NCBI GenBank assembly: GCA_038405045.1
Contig: JBBZIV010000001.1
Coordinates: 62,001-126,000 of the forward strand
DNA from: Sporobacter sp038405045
Lineage (GTDB): Bacteria > Bacillota > Clostridia > Oscillospirales > Oscillospiraceae
Reading direction: 5' to 3'
Length of the DNA stretch: 64,000 bases
The translations under genes were made by a program, and so were the position numbers. The notes beneath the pieces are model-generated. The model ran no database searches. It was not told the origin of the DNA and saw only the letters and a program-made list of their open reading frames with translations. Below are positions 42,624 to 50,071 of the stretch, one piece after another (within the stretch, counting starts at the first letter, position 1; the number at the start of each line of letters is the position of its first letter).

Positions 42624-43034
42624 ATGGTTAAGATCATCATGGGCGTCAAAGGCTCCGGTAAGACAAAGCAGCTTATTGATCTGGTCAACAAGGCCGTCAA
42701 TGAGGAAAACGGTGATGTTGTCTGCATTGAAAAGGGGCAGAAGCTGACATATGATATTCCCCATGCCGCCCGTTTAATTGAAGCATCCGAGTACGGCTTC
42801 ACGAGCTATGATTTCCTCAAAGGCTTTATCAGCGGCTTGCATGCTGAAAACTATGACATTACCCATGTTTTTATCGACAGCCTCTTGAAAATTCTTGATC
42901 TGACAGTTGACGCCAAGACTGAGGACTTTATCGACTGGTGCGAAGCCTTTTCCGAACGTGCAAATGTTAAGTTCACGATTACCATCAGTGCTGAAACGTC
43001 TCTTGCAACGGAAGGAATACGCAAATTTTTTTAA
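42624..43034 (+). CDS. Small P-loop protein, unknown function
   Basis: A 136-residue protein that begins with a nucleotide-binding loop, MGVKGSGKTKQLIDLVNKAV, and has a possible Walker B strand (THVFIDSLLKIL, about 76-87). There is no further recognisable domain, and it is shorter than most P-loop ATPases. AAAGAGGTG lies about seven bases before the ATG, and it has its own promoter and terminator. It is cytoplasmic. It could be a regulatory NTPase; the family is not known to me. Confidence 0.75.
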   Translation: MVKIIMGVKGSGKTKQLIDLVNKAVNEENGDVVCIEKGQKLTYDIPHAARLIEASEYGFTSYDFLKGFISGLHAENYDITHVFIDSLLKILDLTVDAKTEDFIDWCEAFSERANVKFTITISAETSLATEGIRKFF

Positions 43035-43045
43035 TTGAAAAGCCC

Positions 43046-43080
43046 GGCGGCGCCATGCTTCATGGCGCCGCCTTTTTTTT
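43046..43080 (+). terminator. Rho-independent terminator overlapping a convergent coding end
   Basis: A 12-bp perfect stem (GGCGGCGCCATG at 43046-43057, complement 43061-43072) with a CTT loop and eight T. The arm at 43061-43072 and the T run also encode the last residues of the convergent hydrolase. Confidence 0.9.
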
Positions 43081-44019
43081 GTCTTTTGAGAGTTTCGCTA
43101 AAAGCCAATCAAGAATGTCTCTGAAAACATCCTGCCGGATCGTCTCGTTGAGCACCTCGTGCCGCGCGCCCTGATACATTTTAAGCGTCACATCATCCAG
43201 GCCGGCGGCCGTAAAAAGGTCCTGAACCTTTCGAACACCGAATCCAAAGTCACCGACTGGATCCTGGTCGCCCGAGACGAATAGAATCGGCAGGTCCTTT
43301 TGCATATGCGCGATATTTTTTTTTCGCCCGACAAATTGAATCCCGCCGAGCAGGTCGGAAAAGAGCCCCACCGTTGGCACGAAACCGCACGTATTGTCGG
43401 CAATAAAACGGTCAACAAGTTCATCGTCGCGTGTGAGCCAGTCGCACGGCGTCCGCAAAGGGTTGACGCGGCGGTTATAGGCGCCAAAGCAAAGAAGATT
43501 GAGCGCGGCGCTCTGTTTTCTTGCGCCGTACAGCAGCTTTTGGACAGATGACAGCAGAAGACCGACATGGATCAGGGCAGCCGCCGGTTGTCCCGTGCCG
43601 CTGATGATACAGCCCGATAGAATGTTTTGATACCGGATCAAAAACGTGCGTGTCAGAAAGCTGCCCATGGAATGGCCGAGCAGGAAGTAGGGCAGCCCCG
43701 GAAATTTTGCGTGCGTCGACTCGAAAACGAGATGCAAATCGCGCACGGCGAAATCCCAGCCGTCTTTTTCCGTAAAAAAGCCGAGATCTTCTTCCGCGGC
43801 GGCCGAGCGCCCGTGACCGAGATGGCTGTTACCGATGACGGCAAAGCCGTTGTTGGCCATAAAACGGGCAAACGTGTCATACCGGCCGATATGCTCTGTG
43901 ACACCATGGGCCAACTGCAAAACGGCCTTAATATTTCTGTCGTCTGGGAGCCACTGCATAATGTGAAGGCGGCTTTTGCCGTCAGATGAGGGTAGATAAA
44001 ATTCGGACAGGCAGGACAT
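43060..44019 (-). CDS. Alpha/beta hydrolase, monoacylglycerol lipase-like
   Basis: A 319-residue serine hydrolase of the lysophospholipase/monoglyceride lipase group. QLAHGVTEHIGRY near residue 40 is the family HG motif, the nucleophile elbow is GHSMGS near 115, and the acid and His lie in SGDQDPVGDFG and GARHEVLNE near 300. No signal peptide is present, so it acts in the cytoplasm. The last five codons lie inside the terminator of the neighbouring gene. The start at 44019 has only a weak GGGGCGAT site. Confidence 0.88.
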   Translation of the reverse strand: MSCLSEFYLPSSDGKSRLHIMQWLPDDRNIKAVLQLAHGVTEHIGRYDTFARFMANNGFAVIGNSHLGHGRSAAAEEDLGFFTEKDGWDFAVRDLHLVFESTHAKFPGLPYFLLGHSMGSFLTRTFLIRYQNILSGCIISGTGQPAAALIHVGLLLSSVQKLLYGARKQSAALNLLCFGAYNRRVNPLRTPCDWLTRDDELVDRFIADNTCGFVPTVGLFSDLLGGIQFVGRKKNIAHMQKDLPILFVSGDQDPVGDFGFGVRKVQDLFTAAGLDDVTLKMYQGARHEVLNETIRQDVFRDILDWLLAKLSKDKKKAAP

Positions 44020-44126
44020 GGCAATATCGCCCCTTTTGTGTTATACTCAGGTGGAATAACGGGTCTATCGGGTATCGTTTGAGCATTTTGCCAAAATATT
44101 CGGCCTGCCGGACAAAACAGAAGGAG

Positions 44127-44753
44127 ATGGCTGCGATCAACGCACACCTTGCGCTGGAAAAAACACTTCGGGATATAGCAGATTCAGGCAAAATGAAGCG
44201 CCTTTTGCTGCATAGCTGCTGCGGGCCTTGCAGCAGCGCCGTTCTGGAACGCCTTGCCGCCGTTTTCGACGTGACGATACTATACTATAACCCCAATATT
44301 TACCCGAAAAGTGAATTTGAAAAACGGGCCGCCGCACAGGCTGATCTGCTGGCCCGGATGAATTTTGTCCGTCCTGTCCGGCTCGTGGTGCCCGCGTATA
44401 CGCCGGAGGTCTTTGACGCGGCGGCCTGTGGGCTGGAAGACGAGCCGGAGGGCGGGGCGCGCTGCCGGCGCTGCTTTGAAATTCGGCTTTCTGAGACGGC
44501 GCGATATGCCAAAGAGCATGGCTTTGACTATTTTACAACAACGCTGTCGGTCAGCCCGCACAAAAATGCTGCGCTTCTCAATCAAATTGGCGAAGCGCTG
44601 GGCGAAAAAAAAGGCGCTATGTATCTGGCCGCCGATTTTAAAAAGAAAAACGGCTATCGCCGGTCTGTTGAGCTGTCAAAGCAATATGCTATTTATCGTC
44701 AGGTCTATTGCGGCTGCCGGTATTCATTTGCCGAGAAGGAAAAAAGAACTTAA
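44127..44753 (+). CDS. queH: Epoxyqueuosine reductase QueH
   Basis: A 208-residue iron-sulfur enzyme that reduces epoxyqueuosine to queuosine in tRNA, replacing QueG in many anaerobes. LLLHSCCGPCSSAVLERL (paired cysteines), YNPNIYPKSEFEKR, a CRRCFEIRL motif and the C-terminal YCGCRYS are all present. ATG 44127 directly abuts AAGGAG, which is unusual; an ATC nine bases past AAGGAG, at 44136, would give the I/M-N start seen in relatives. It precedes queT. Confidence 0.92.
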   Translation: MAAINAHLALEKTLRDIADSGKMKRLLLHSCCGPCSSAVLERLAAVFDVTILYYNPNIYPKSEFEKRAAAQADLLARMNFVRPVRLVVPAYTPEVFDAAACGLEDEPEGGARCRRCFEIRLSETARYAKEHGFDYFTTTLSVSPHKNAALLNQIGEALGEKKGAMYLAADFKKKNGYRRSVELSKQYAIYRQVYCGCRYSFAEKEKRT

Positions 44754-44780
44754 AACGATACCTGATTGGCACTTTATTGA

Positions 44781-44808
44781 TTGTTTTCGCGCGATAAACT
44801 GCTATAAT
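44781..44808 (+). promoter_or_regulatory. Promoter for queT
   Basis: TTGTTT (44781-44786), 16 bases, TATAAT (44803-44808). The leader is only about 25 bases, so no preQ1 riboswitch fits between it and queT. Confidence 0.6.
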
Positions 44809-44841
44809 ATCAAGGACGATTTAAACGAAAGAGGTTAAACC

Positions 44842-45372
44842 ATGTCTACCAGAAAGATCGCCTTTGCCGCCGTCATCGCCGCTATCTACGCCGCGCTGAC
44901 AATGATAAACCCGTGGAGTTACGGGCCGATTCAATTCCGAGTTTCCGAAGTTCTTTGCATCCTGCCATTTTTCTTTCCGTTTTCCGTTTGGGGATTGTTC
45001 ATCGGATGTATTCTTGCCAATATAATCAGTGCGTATGGCGCATTAGATATTATATTTGGATCATTGGCGACACTTATAGCCGCTTATTTAACGATGCGCC
45101 TTGGCAGAAATAACGCCGGGAGCCTCAAGGCAAAAATTTTTGCTTGTTTACCGCCGGTTATTTTAAACGGACTAATTGTCGGCGCATTGATTGCCTATGA
45201 GACGACGACATCGTCAGATGCTTTCCGTGCCGCATTTCTTTTCAACAGTCTCTGGGTTGGCGTTGGTGAGTTTGGCGTTCTGTACGCACTTGGATTGCCT
45301 GCGTTGATCGTTCTGCCGGGAACGAAGTTTTTTAAAACGTTGTCGGCCCTCTATTCAGGAAACAGTCTGTAA
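44842..45372 (+). CDS. queT: Queuosine precursor transporter QueT
   Basis: A 176-residue membrane protein with five to six helices, the substrate-specific (S) component of an ECF transporter for queuosine precursors. The N-terminal RKIAFAAVIAAIYAALTM and QFRVSEVLCILPFF motifs are characteristic of the QueT family. It needs shared ECF energy-coupling subunits from elsewhere. GAGG precedes the ATG. Next to queH it indicates salvage of queuine-type precursors, not full synthesis. Confidence 0.92.
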   Translation: MSTRKIAFAAVIAAIYAALTMINPWSYGPIQFRVSEVLCILPFFFPFSVWGLFIGCILANIISAYGALDIIFGSLATLIAAYLTMRLGRNNAGSLKAKIFACLPPVILNGLIVGALIAYETTTSSDAFRAAFLFNSLWVGVGEFGVLYALGLPALIVLPGTKFFKTLSALYSGNSL

Positions 45373-45395
45373 TCATATTTTCAGGAGGAACACGC

Positions 45396-46265
45396 ATGAA
45401 AGTCAGAAAAGCTGTCATCCCGGCTGCCGGACTCGGCACACGCATGCTGCCCGCGACAAAAACTGTGCCGAAGGAAATGCTGCCGATGGTTGACAAGCCC
45501 GTTATCCAGTACATCATTGAAGAGGCTGTGGCCTCCGGTATCGAGGATATCCTCATTGTGACAAACCGCGCGAAATCCGCGATGGATGACTATTTCGACT
45601 ATCATCCGGAGCTTGAAGAGCGGCTTTTGAAAAACAATAAAACGAAAGAGGCTGAATCCGTCCGCTTTGCGGCCGACCTGGCAAATATCTTTTACGTCCG
45701 GCAAAAGGAGACAAAGGGGCTTGGACACGCCATCTGGCGCGCCAAGCGCTTTGTCGGCAACGAGCCGTTTGCCGTCCTCCTGGGTGACGATATCATGATG
45801 GCGAAAACACCGGTGACAAAGCAGCTGATTGATGCGGCGGAAAAATACGGCGCCAGCGCCGTCGGCACGCAGGCTGTGGCCGACGAGGCGATTTCCAAGT
45901 ATTCGTCATTAAAAATTTCACCGTTGGAGGAGCGGATCTTCCGCGTTTCCGACATGAATGAAAAACCAACGCTTTCAGAGAAATTCTCTAACTACGCGAT
46001 CTTAGGCCGTTACGTCCTGACGCCTGACATCTTTGATATTCTGGAGAATACACCGCCCGGCTACGGTGGTGAGATTCAACTGACCGACGGGCTGAAGCTG
46101 CTCTGCAAGCAGTCACCCATGGTGGCAGTTGACTTTGAAGGCCGGCGCTATGACACCGGCAATCTCAAGGGCTTTTTAGAAGCAACGATCGATTACGCGC
46201 TGGAGAGCGAAGAAATCGGCCCATGGCTGAAGACCTTCATCCGAGAGAAGGCAAAAAGCCTCTAA
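45396..46265 (+). CDS. galU: UTP-glucose-1-phosphate uridylyltransferase
   Basis: A 289-residue nucleotidyltransferase that makes UDP-glucose. The N-terminal PAAGLGTRMLPATKTVPKEMLP signature, EEAVASGIEDILIVT and LGDDIM (metal-binding Asp) are intact, and GRYVLTPDIFDIL and EIQLTDGLK follow as expected. AGGAGG is seven bases before the ATG. UDP-glucose could feed the glycosyltransferase at 38-40 kb. It follows queT by 23 bases, probably in one transcript. Confidence 0.96.
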   Translation: MKVRKAVIPAAGLGTRMLPATKTVPKEMLPMVDKPVIQYIIEEAVASGIEDILIVTNRAKSAMDDYFDYHPELEERLLKNNKTKEAESVRFAADLANIFYVRQKETKGLGHAIWRAKRFVGNEPFAVLLGDDIMMAKTPVTKQLIDAAEKYGASAVGTQAVADEAISKYSSLKISPLEERIFRVSDMNEKPTLSEKFSNYAILGRYVLTPDIFDILENTPPGYGGEIQLTDGLKLLCKQSPMVAVDFEGRRYDTGNLKGFLEATIDYALESEEIGPWLKTFIREKAKSL

Positions 46266-46281
46266 GCAACTGGAAACAAAG

Positions 46282-46323
46282 GGTGCGCCATATATTGAAT
46301 TTCAATTCAACATTTGGCGCACC
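46282..46323. repeat. Long nested inverted repeat after galU
   Basis: GGTGCGCCA (46282-46290) pairs with TGGCGCACC (46315-46323), and inside them TTGAATT (46295-46301) pairs with AATTCAA (46304-46310). No T run follows, so it is a hairpin or processing site more than a standard terminator. Confidence 0.55.
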
Positions 46324-46413
46324 TGATGTTCAAAGACATTTCCGGCGGATTTGGCGCAAACGGCGACTTGGCGATACCTTCATCATTTGAAAACCTAATT
46401 GGAGGCACGAAAT

Positions 46414-46977
46414 ATGAGAAGAACAACGTCAAAGAAAGACCCGGTAATTGCATGGATGCTGTTGGGTATTCCGATTTTGTTTATCGCGGCCTCCCCGCTG
46501 CATTTTGTTTTTGAATGGACAGGCGGCAATGTCTTTACCGGGCTTTTTGCACCCGTGAACGAGAGTGTCTGGGAGCATTTAAAGTTGACGTTTTGGCCGC
46601 TGCTTGTCTGGTGGATTATCGGGTACCTGCTGTTTCATAAGGCAGGCAATTGGTCATTCAAAAGCTTTGTCGTGACGGGCGCACTTGCTGAGTTCACCTG
46701 CGCCTTATTTATCGTGGCCTTTTTCTACACATACACCGGTGCCCTGGGTATCGAATCACTGATTCTTGACATTATATCGCTGCTACTGGGGCTTGTTGTC
46801 GGTATTCTAACAGCGGTGCATATTTATCGCTTTAAACGGCCCGGCAGCATAGCTGCCCTGATTGCGACGCTTGCACTCTTTGTGATGGCGGCGGCTTTTC
46901 TCTATTTTACATTTTATCCGCCGCACCTGCCGATTTTCATGGACCCGCCGACGGGGACCTATGGCATCGGTCATTAA
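46414..46977 (+). CDS. DUF6512-like membrane protein
   Basis: A 187-residue membrane protein with five to six helices. The segment FAPVNESVWEHLKLTFWPLL between helices 1 and 2 is the conserved feature of a Firmicutes membrane family (DUF6512 in my reading). GGAGG lies eight bases before ATG 46414; the in-frame TTG at 46399 is part of that site region. Its function is unknown. Confidence 0.78.
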   Translation: MRRTTSKKDPVIAWMLLGIPILFIAASPLHFVFEWTGGNVFTGLFAPVNESVWEHLKLTFWPLLVWWIIGYLLFHKAGNWSFKSFVVTGALAEFTCALFIVAFFYTYTGALGIESLILDIISLLLGLVVGILTAVHIYRFKRPGSIAALIATLALFVMAAAFLYFTFYPPHLPIFMDPPTGTYGIGH

Positions 46978-46995
46978 CGGCACGAAGCACGGCAT

Positions 46996-47025
46996 AAAAA
47001 AAGCGCCGGTCGATTGTCCGGCGCT
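46996..47025 (-). terminator. Rho-independent terminator of the zinc-ribbon gene
   Basis: On the minus strand an 8-bp stem (47025-47018 and 47009-47002) is followed by seven T. Confidence 0.85.
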
Positions 47026-47058
47026 GCAATGTGAATCTTATTTGAGAAAAAAATGACT

Positions 47059-48177
47059 TTAGTCGTTTGGTAAATCGTTCATGTTTTTGCCGCAGTAGAA
47101 GCAAACCTCGCTGTCGGCAAGGTTTTTTGCAAAGCAATGGGGGCAAGCTTTTGAAACGCCGAGGCCAAACCGCGGACGCCCCTTTTTTCCTTCCACAGGT
47201 TTTGCCACCGGTTTTTTAAACGGCTTCGGTGCCGGGCGCGGCGCGCGGTCTTTCTGGCGGCCGCAGATCAAAATGAAGTAGTTCAAAAAGCTCCAGGGTA
47301 TTACACCGGCGGCGGCATAGTTATTGCCGGAAATAAAGATATAGACGAGAACGAGAATCTCGGCGGCCAGCCCATAGATGATGGCAACGTTTTTGGCTTG
47401 TTCCTTCTCAAGGGGTTTTCTTTTTATAAAGAACCGGTAAATCAAAATCGGAACTGTAAAGAGTAAAAATGTTGCGGCGGCGTCAATCAGCAGCATATGG
47501 ATAAGGTCAAAGCCTGATACATGCAAAAGCCGCTGCTTTTCAAGCTCTGACGATGTATAGGTATGTGAAAACGAGAGGCTGTTGACGAGATCTGACACGA
47601 TCACTTCGCGCTCGGGGGAGATGGGAACACCGTAGCTGCGCAATGTTATTTTAACGGAATGGCCATTATAAATCGTATAATACATAACGCCGTACGTCGT
47701 TTTATTGTCCTCTGGCAGTTGGTAATATGTTTTGATAAATGCCGCCTGCGGATTGCTGAGAATAAGCTCCGGCGTTTTATAGGTGATATCAGGATTCTGA
47801 TAAAGCTCTTTCGAATTATTCATCAGGTTTTGCAGCTCTGCCGATGACAGAAGATGAAAATCATAAACGTTTAAAACGGCGGGTGTTTCCTGAGACAGGA
47901 TATCAACTTCATACGTGATATTTTCTGAAAAGGCATTGAAATAGATATCGTTCTTGATAAAGAAATCCTTGATACCCTCATTATTTAAATCGTATTTCGG
48001 CGGATAGGGGTCTCCCGGCTGAAGATTACGCGTAAATACGACGAGATCTGAAGGGACCTGAACCGTTAAGCCCAGTTCGTCGATGGTATAAGAGGCCATT
48101 GAGGCGGCCGATGCGTTGACAGTTATGACAATAAGCAGCAATAAAGACGCAAATATAGTCTTAAACGCAGACTTCAT
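47059..48177 (-). CDS. Exported membrane protein with C-terminal zinc ribbon
   Basis: A 372-residue protein I do not recognise. It has a signal peptide (to about residue 24), an extracytoplasmic domain (about 25-215) with a Mog1/PsbP-like look, about three helices (about 220-300), a basic Pro/Lys-rich linker and a cytoplasmic zinc ribbon CPHCFAKN...CFYCG at the C-terminus (CxxC twice). GAGGGGGG precedes the ATG, and a good promoter lies upstream. The layout suggests a membrane sensor or assembly factor. Confidence 0.8.
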   Translation of the reverse strand: MKSAFKTIFASLLLLIVITVNASAASMASYTIDELGLTVQVPSDLVVFTRNLQPGDPYPPKYDLNNEGIKDFFIKNDIYFNAFSENITYEVDILSQETPAVLNVYDFHLLSSAELQNLMNNSKELYQNPDITYKTPELILSNPQAAFIKTYYQLPEDNKTTYGVMYYTIYNGHSVKITLRSYGVPISPEREVIVSDLVNSLSFSHTYTSSELEKQRLLHVSGFDLIHMLLIDAAATFLLFTVPILIYRFFIKRKPLEKEQAKNVAIIYGLAAEILVLVYIFISGNNYAAAGVIPWSFLNYFILICGRQKDRAPRPAPKPFKKPVAKPVEGKKGRPRFGLGVSKACPHCFAKNLADSEVCFYCGKNMNDLPND

Positions 48178-48271
48178 TGCGACACCCCCCTCTGAAAATC
48201 CTAAAAGCCCCTAAAGATGCCCGGACATTGATACTTAAAAAGAGATTTGCTGCAACTTTACTAATTTTTAC

Positions 48272-48300
48272 ATTATACTACAACTCAAGATGTGTTTCAA
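48272..48300 (-). promoter_or_regulatory. Promoter for the zinc-ribbon membrane protein
   Basis: On the minus strand TTGAAA (48300-48295), 17 bases, TATAAT (48277-48272). Confidence 0.6.
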
Positions 48301-48311
48301 TATTTATCGTG

Positions 48312-48340
48312 TTGAATGTTCTAAATTTCGGTGCTATTAC
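48312..48340 (+). promoter_or_regulatory. Promoter for the EFR1-type gene
   Basis: TTGAAT (48312-48317), 17 bases, TATTAC (48335-48340). Confidence 0.5.
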
Positions 48341-48411
48341 ATAAAAAAGATGTCGAAAAATGAGTAATAAATACTGTCGTGAACCATTCAAAAGTCAGTT
48401 GGTGATATATT

Positions 48412-49296
48412 ATGAGCGGGTTTTTCAAAGAGAATAAGGCCGACATCGTCTTTTTTTCTGGAACAGGTGGGACGCGTTGTGCCACCGATGCGCTGGCAGC
48501 CCAATTGACAAATAGCGGTGTGACGGTGTCACGGCATGAATTAACTGTTGCTGTACCGACGAAGCCACTTTGTACCGGCATGCTGATTCTTCTTTTTCCT
48601 GTTTATGCGATGAACGCCCCGAAACCGGTTTTCGATTTCATCAGGGAGGCAGACCCGGAGACAGGGACGCCTGCCGCCGTTGTATCCGTCTCGGCAGGCG
48701 GTGAGGTGACGCCCAATAAGGCATGCCGATACCGCGTGATCCGGGCGCTGGAAAAACGAGGGTTCGACGTTGTTTACGAGCAGATGCTGGTTATGCCGTC
48801 TAATTTCTGGATTCCCACGCCGATGGAAGCAGCCGTGCTGCTTGTGCGGATCCTGCCAGAGCGCACGGGTCAAATCGTACGCGACTTACTGTCCGGTGTT
48901 CGACGGCGGACAAAGCCGGGCGTTCTGGATCGCTGCTGCTCCTGGATTGGCCGACTGGAAGAACTCGGCGCGTGGAGAATCGGCAGTACAACAAAAGTGA
49001 GCAGCAGCTGCAACGGGTGCGGGAAATGCCAAAATAACTGCCCTGTTGGCAATATTTCGATTGTCGACGGGCAGCATGTTTTCGGGCGGAAATGCGTGCT
49101 CTGCCTGAAATGCTTCTATGCCTGTCCTCAACGCGCGCTGGAACCAAGAAGATTTCGGTTTATAATTATTGAAGGTGGATTCAATATATCCCGTTTCTTT
49201 CATAATGCGCCGAATATGATAAGTGATATACGGCCGGACTTGCCGGACAGCTTTGTCTGGAGTGGGGTGAATAAATATTTAAACGAGAAACAATAA
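48412..49296 (+). CDS. EFR1-type flavodoxin-ferredoxin fusion
   Basis: A 294-residue electron-transfer protein: an N-terminal flavodoxin-like domain (about 8-150; FFSGTGGTRCATDAL is the FMN phosphate loop) and a C-terminal two-cluster ferredoxin domain (about 205-245) with CNGCGKCQNNCPVG and CVLCLKCFYACP. This fusion is the EFR1 family of anaerobic Firmicutes. It probably moves low-potential electrons in the cytoplasm. It stands directly upstream of rex, although rex has its own promoter. Confidence 0.92.
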   Translation: MSGFFKENKADIVFFSGTGGTRCATDALAAQLTNSGVTVSRHELTVAVPTKPLCTGMLILLFPVYAMNAPKPVFDFIREADPETGTPAAVVSVSAGGEVTPNKACRYRVIRALEKRGFDVVYEQMLVMPSNFWIPTPMEAAVLLVRILPERTGQIVRDLLSGVRRRTKPGVLDRCCSWIGRLEELGAWRIGSTTKVSSSCNGCGKCQNNCPVGNISIVDGQHVFGRKCVLCLKCFYACPQRALEPRRFRFIIIEGGFNISRFFHNAPNMISDIRPDLPDSFVWSGVNKYLNEKQ

Positions 49297-49320
49297 ACGA
49301 GTCAAAACTGCCAGAAATTA

Positions 49321-49350
49321 TTGACAAATCCGGCGGTTGTGTGATATGTT
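49321..49350 (+). promoter_or_regulatory. Promoter for rex
   Basis: TTGACA (49321-49326), 18 bases, TATGTT (49345-49350). No clear Rex box overlaps it. Confidence 0.55.
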
Positions 49351-49383
49351 TTTTATCATATGAAACGAAATGGGGAGGTTGTT

Positions 49384-50016
49384 ATGGAAAAGAAAATTCC
49401 CGATATTGTCATAAAACGACTTCCGATTTATTACAGGTTTCTATCGAATTTACATCAAATGGGTATCAGCAGGGTTTCGTCAACAGATTTAGGCAAAAAA
49501 ATGGGCATTACCTCATCACAGGTCAGGCAGGATTTCTTTAATTTCGGCAGCTTTGGCCTTCAGGGTTATGGATACGATGTAGATCAGCTGCGACAGGAAA
49601 TTGGGAGTATTCTGGGGCTGGACAATCGCCATTCGATGATTATTATCGGTGCCGGTCATTTAGGCCAGGCGCTCGCCCGACACCCGGCGTTCGAGAAGGA
49701 AGGCTACAGCGTTGTCGGCTTATTCGATATCGACGCCAGCCTGATTGGAGAAAAGATCCGTGACATTGAGATACAGCATGTCAATAAAATTGCCGATTTT
49801 GTCAATCACAATGATGTTGATATAGCGGTGATCACCGTGCCGCTGACGTATGCCAAGGAGGTTGCCGATCTCGTTATTGGCCTTGGCATCAAGGGAATCT
49901 GGAATTTTACGTCCGTGAAGCTGACAGTGCCCGAGGATGTTGCCGTTGAAAACATTCACTTAAGTGACAGCCTGATGACGCTTGGTTATTATATGAAGGA
50001 AATGAAAGAGAAATAG
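49384..50016 (+). CDS. rex: Redox-sensing transcriptional repressor Rex
   Basis: A 210-residue repressor that binds DNA when NAD+ is high and leaves it when NADH rises, controlling fermentation and hydrogen genes. The N-terminal winged helix (about 1-80) has LPIYYRFL, ITSSQVRQDFFNFGSFG; the Rossmann domain has IIIGAGHLGQAL near 87. A C-terminal helix with DSLMTLGYYM swaps between dimer subunits. GGGGAGG lies five bases before ATG 49384; an ATG eight codons upstream is also in frame. Confidence 0.96.
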   Translation: MEKKIPDIVIKRLPIYYRFLSNLHQMGISRVSSTDLGKKMGITSSQVRQDFFNFGSFGLQGYGYDVDQLRQEIGSILGLDNRHSMIIIGAGHLGQALARHPAFEKEGYSVVGLFDIDASLIGEKIRDIEIQHVNKIADFVNHNDVDIAVITVPLTYAKEVADLVIGLGIKGIWNFTSVKLTVPEDVAVENIHLSDSLMTLGYYMKEMKEK

Positions 50017-50029
50017 AGACAGTAATAAA

Positions 50030-50066
50030 CAGGGGGTTCGGCTTCAACCGAACCCCCTGCGGTTTT
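50030..50066 (+). terminator. Rho-independent terminator after rex
   Basis: A 12-bp perfect stem (CAGGGGGTTCGG at 50030-50041, complement 50048-50059) and a following run of five T after CGG. Confidence 0.82.
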
Positions 50067-50071
50067 TGTCT

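Noticed and set aside
44754..44841. preQ1 riboswitch before queT
   Set aside because: The promoter leaves a leader of only about 25 bases and no preQ1 pseudoknot pattern is seen.
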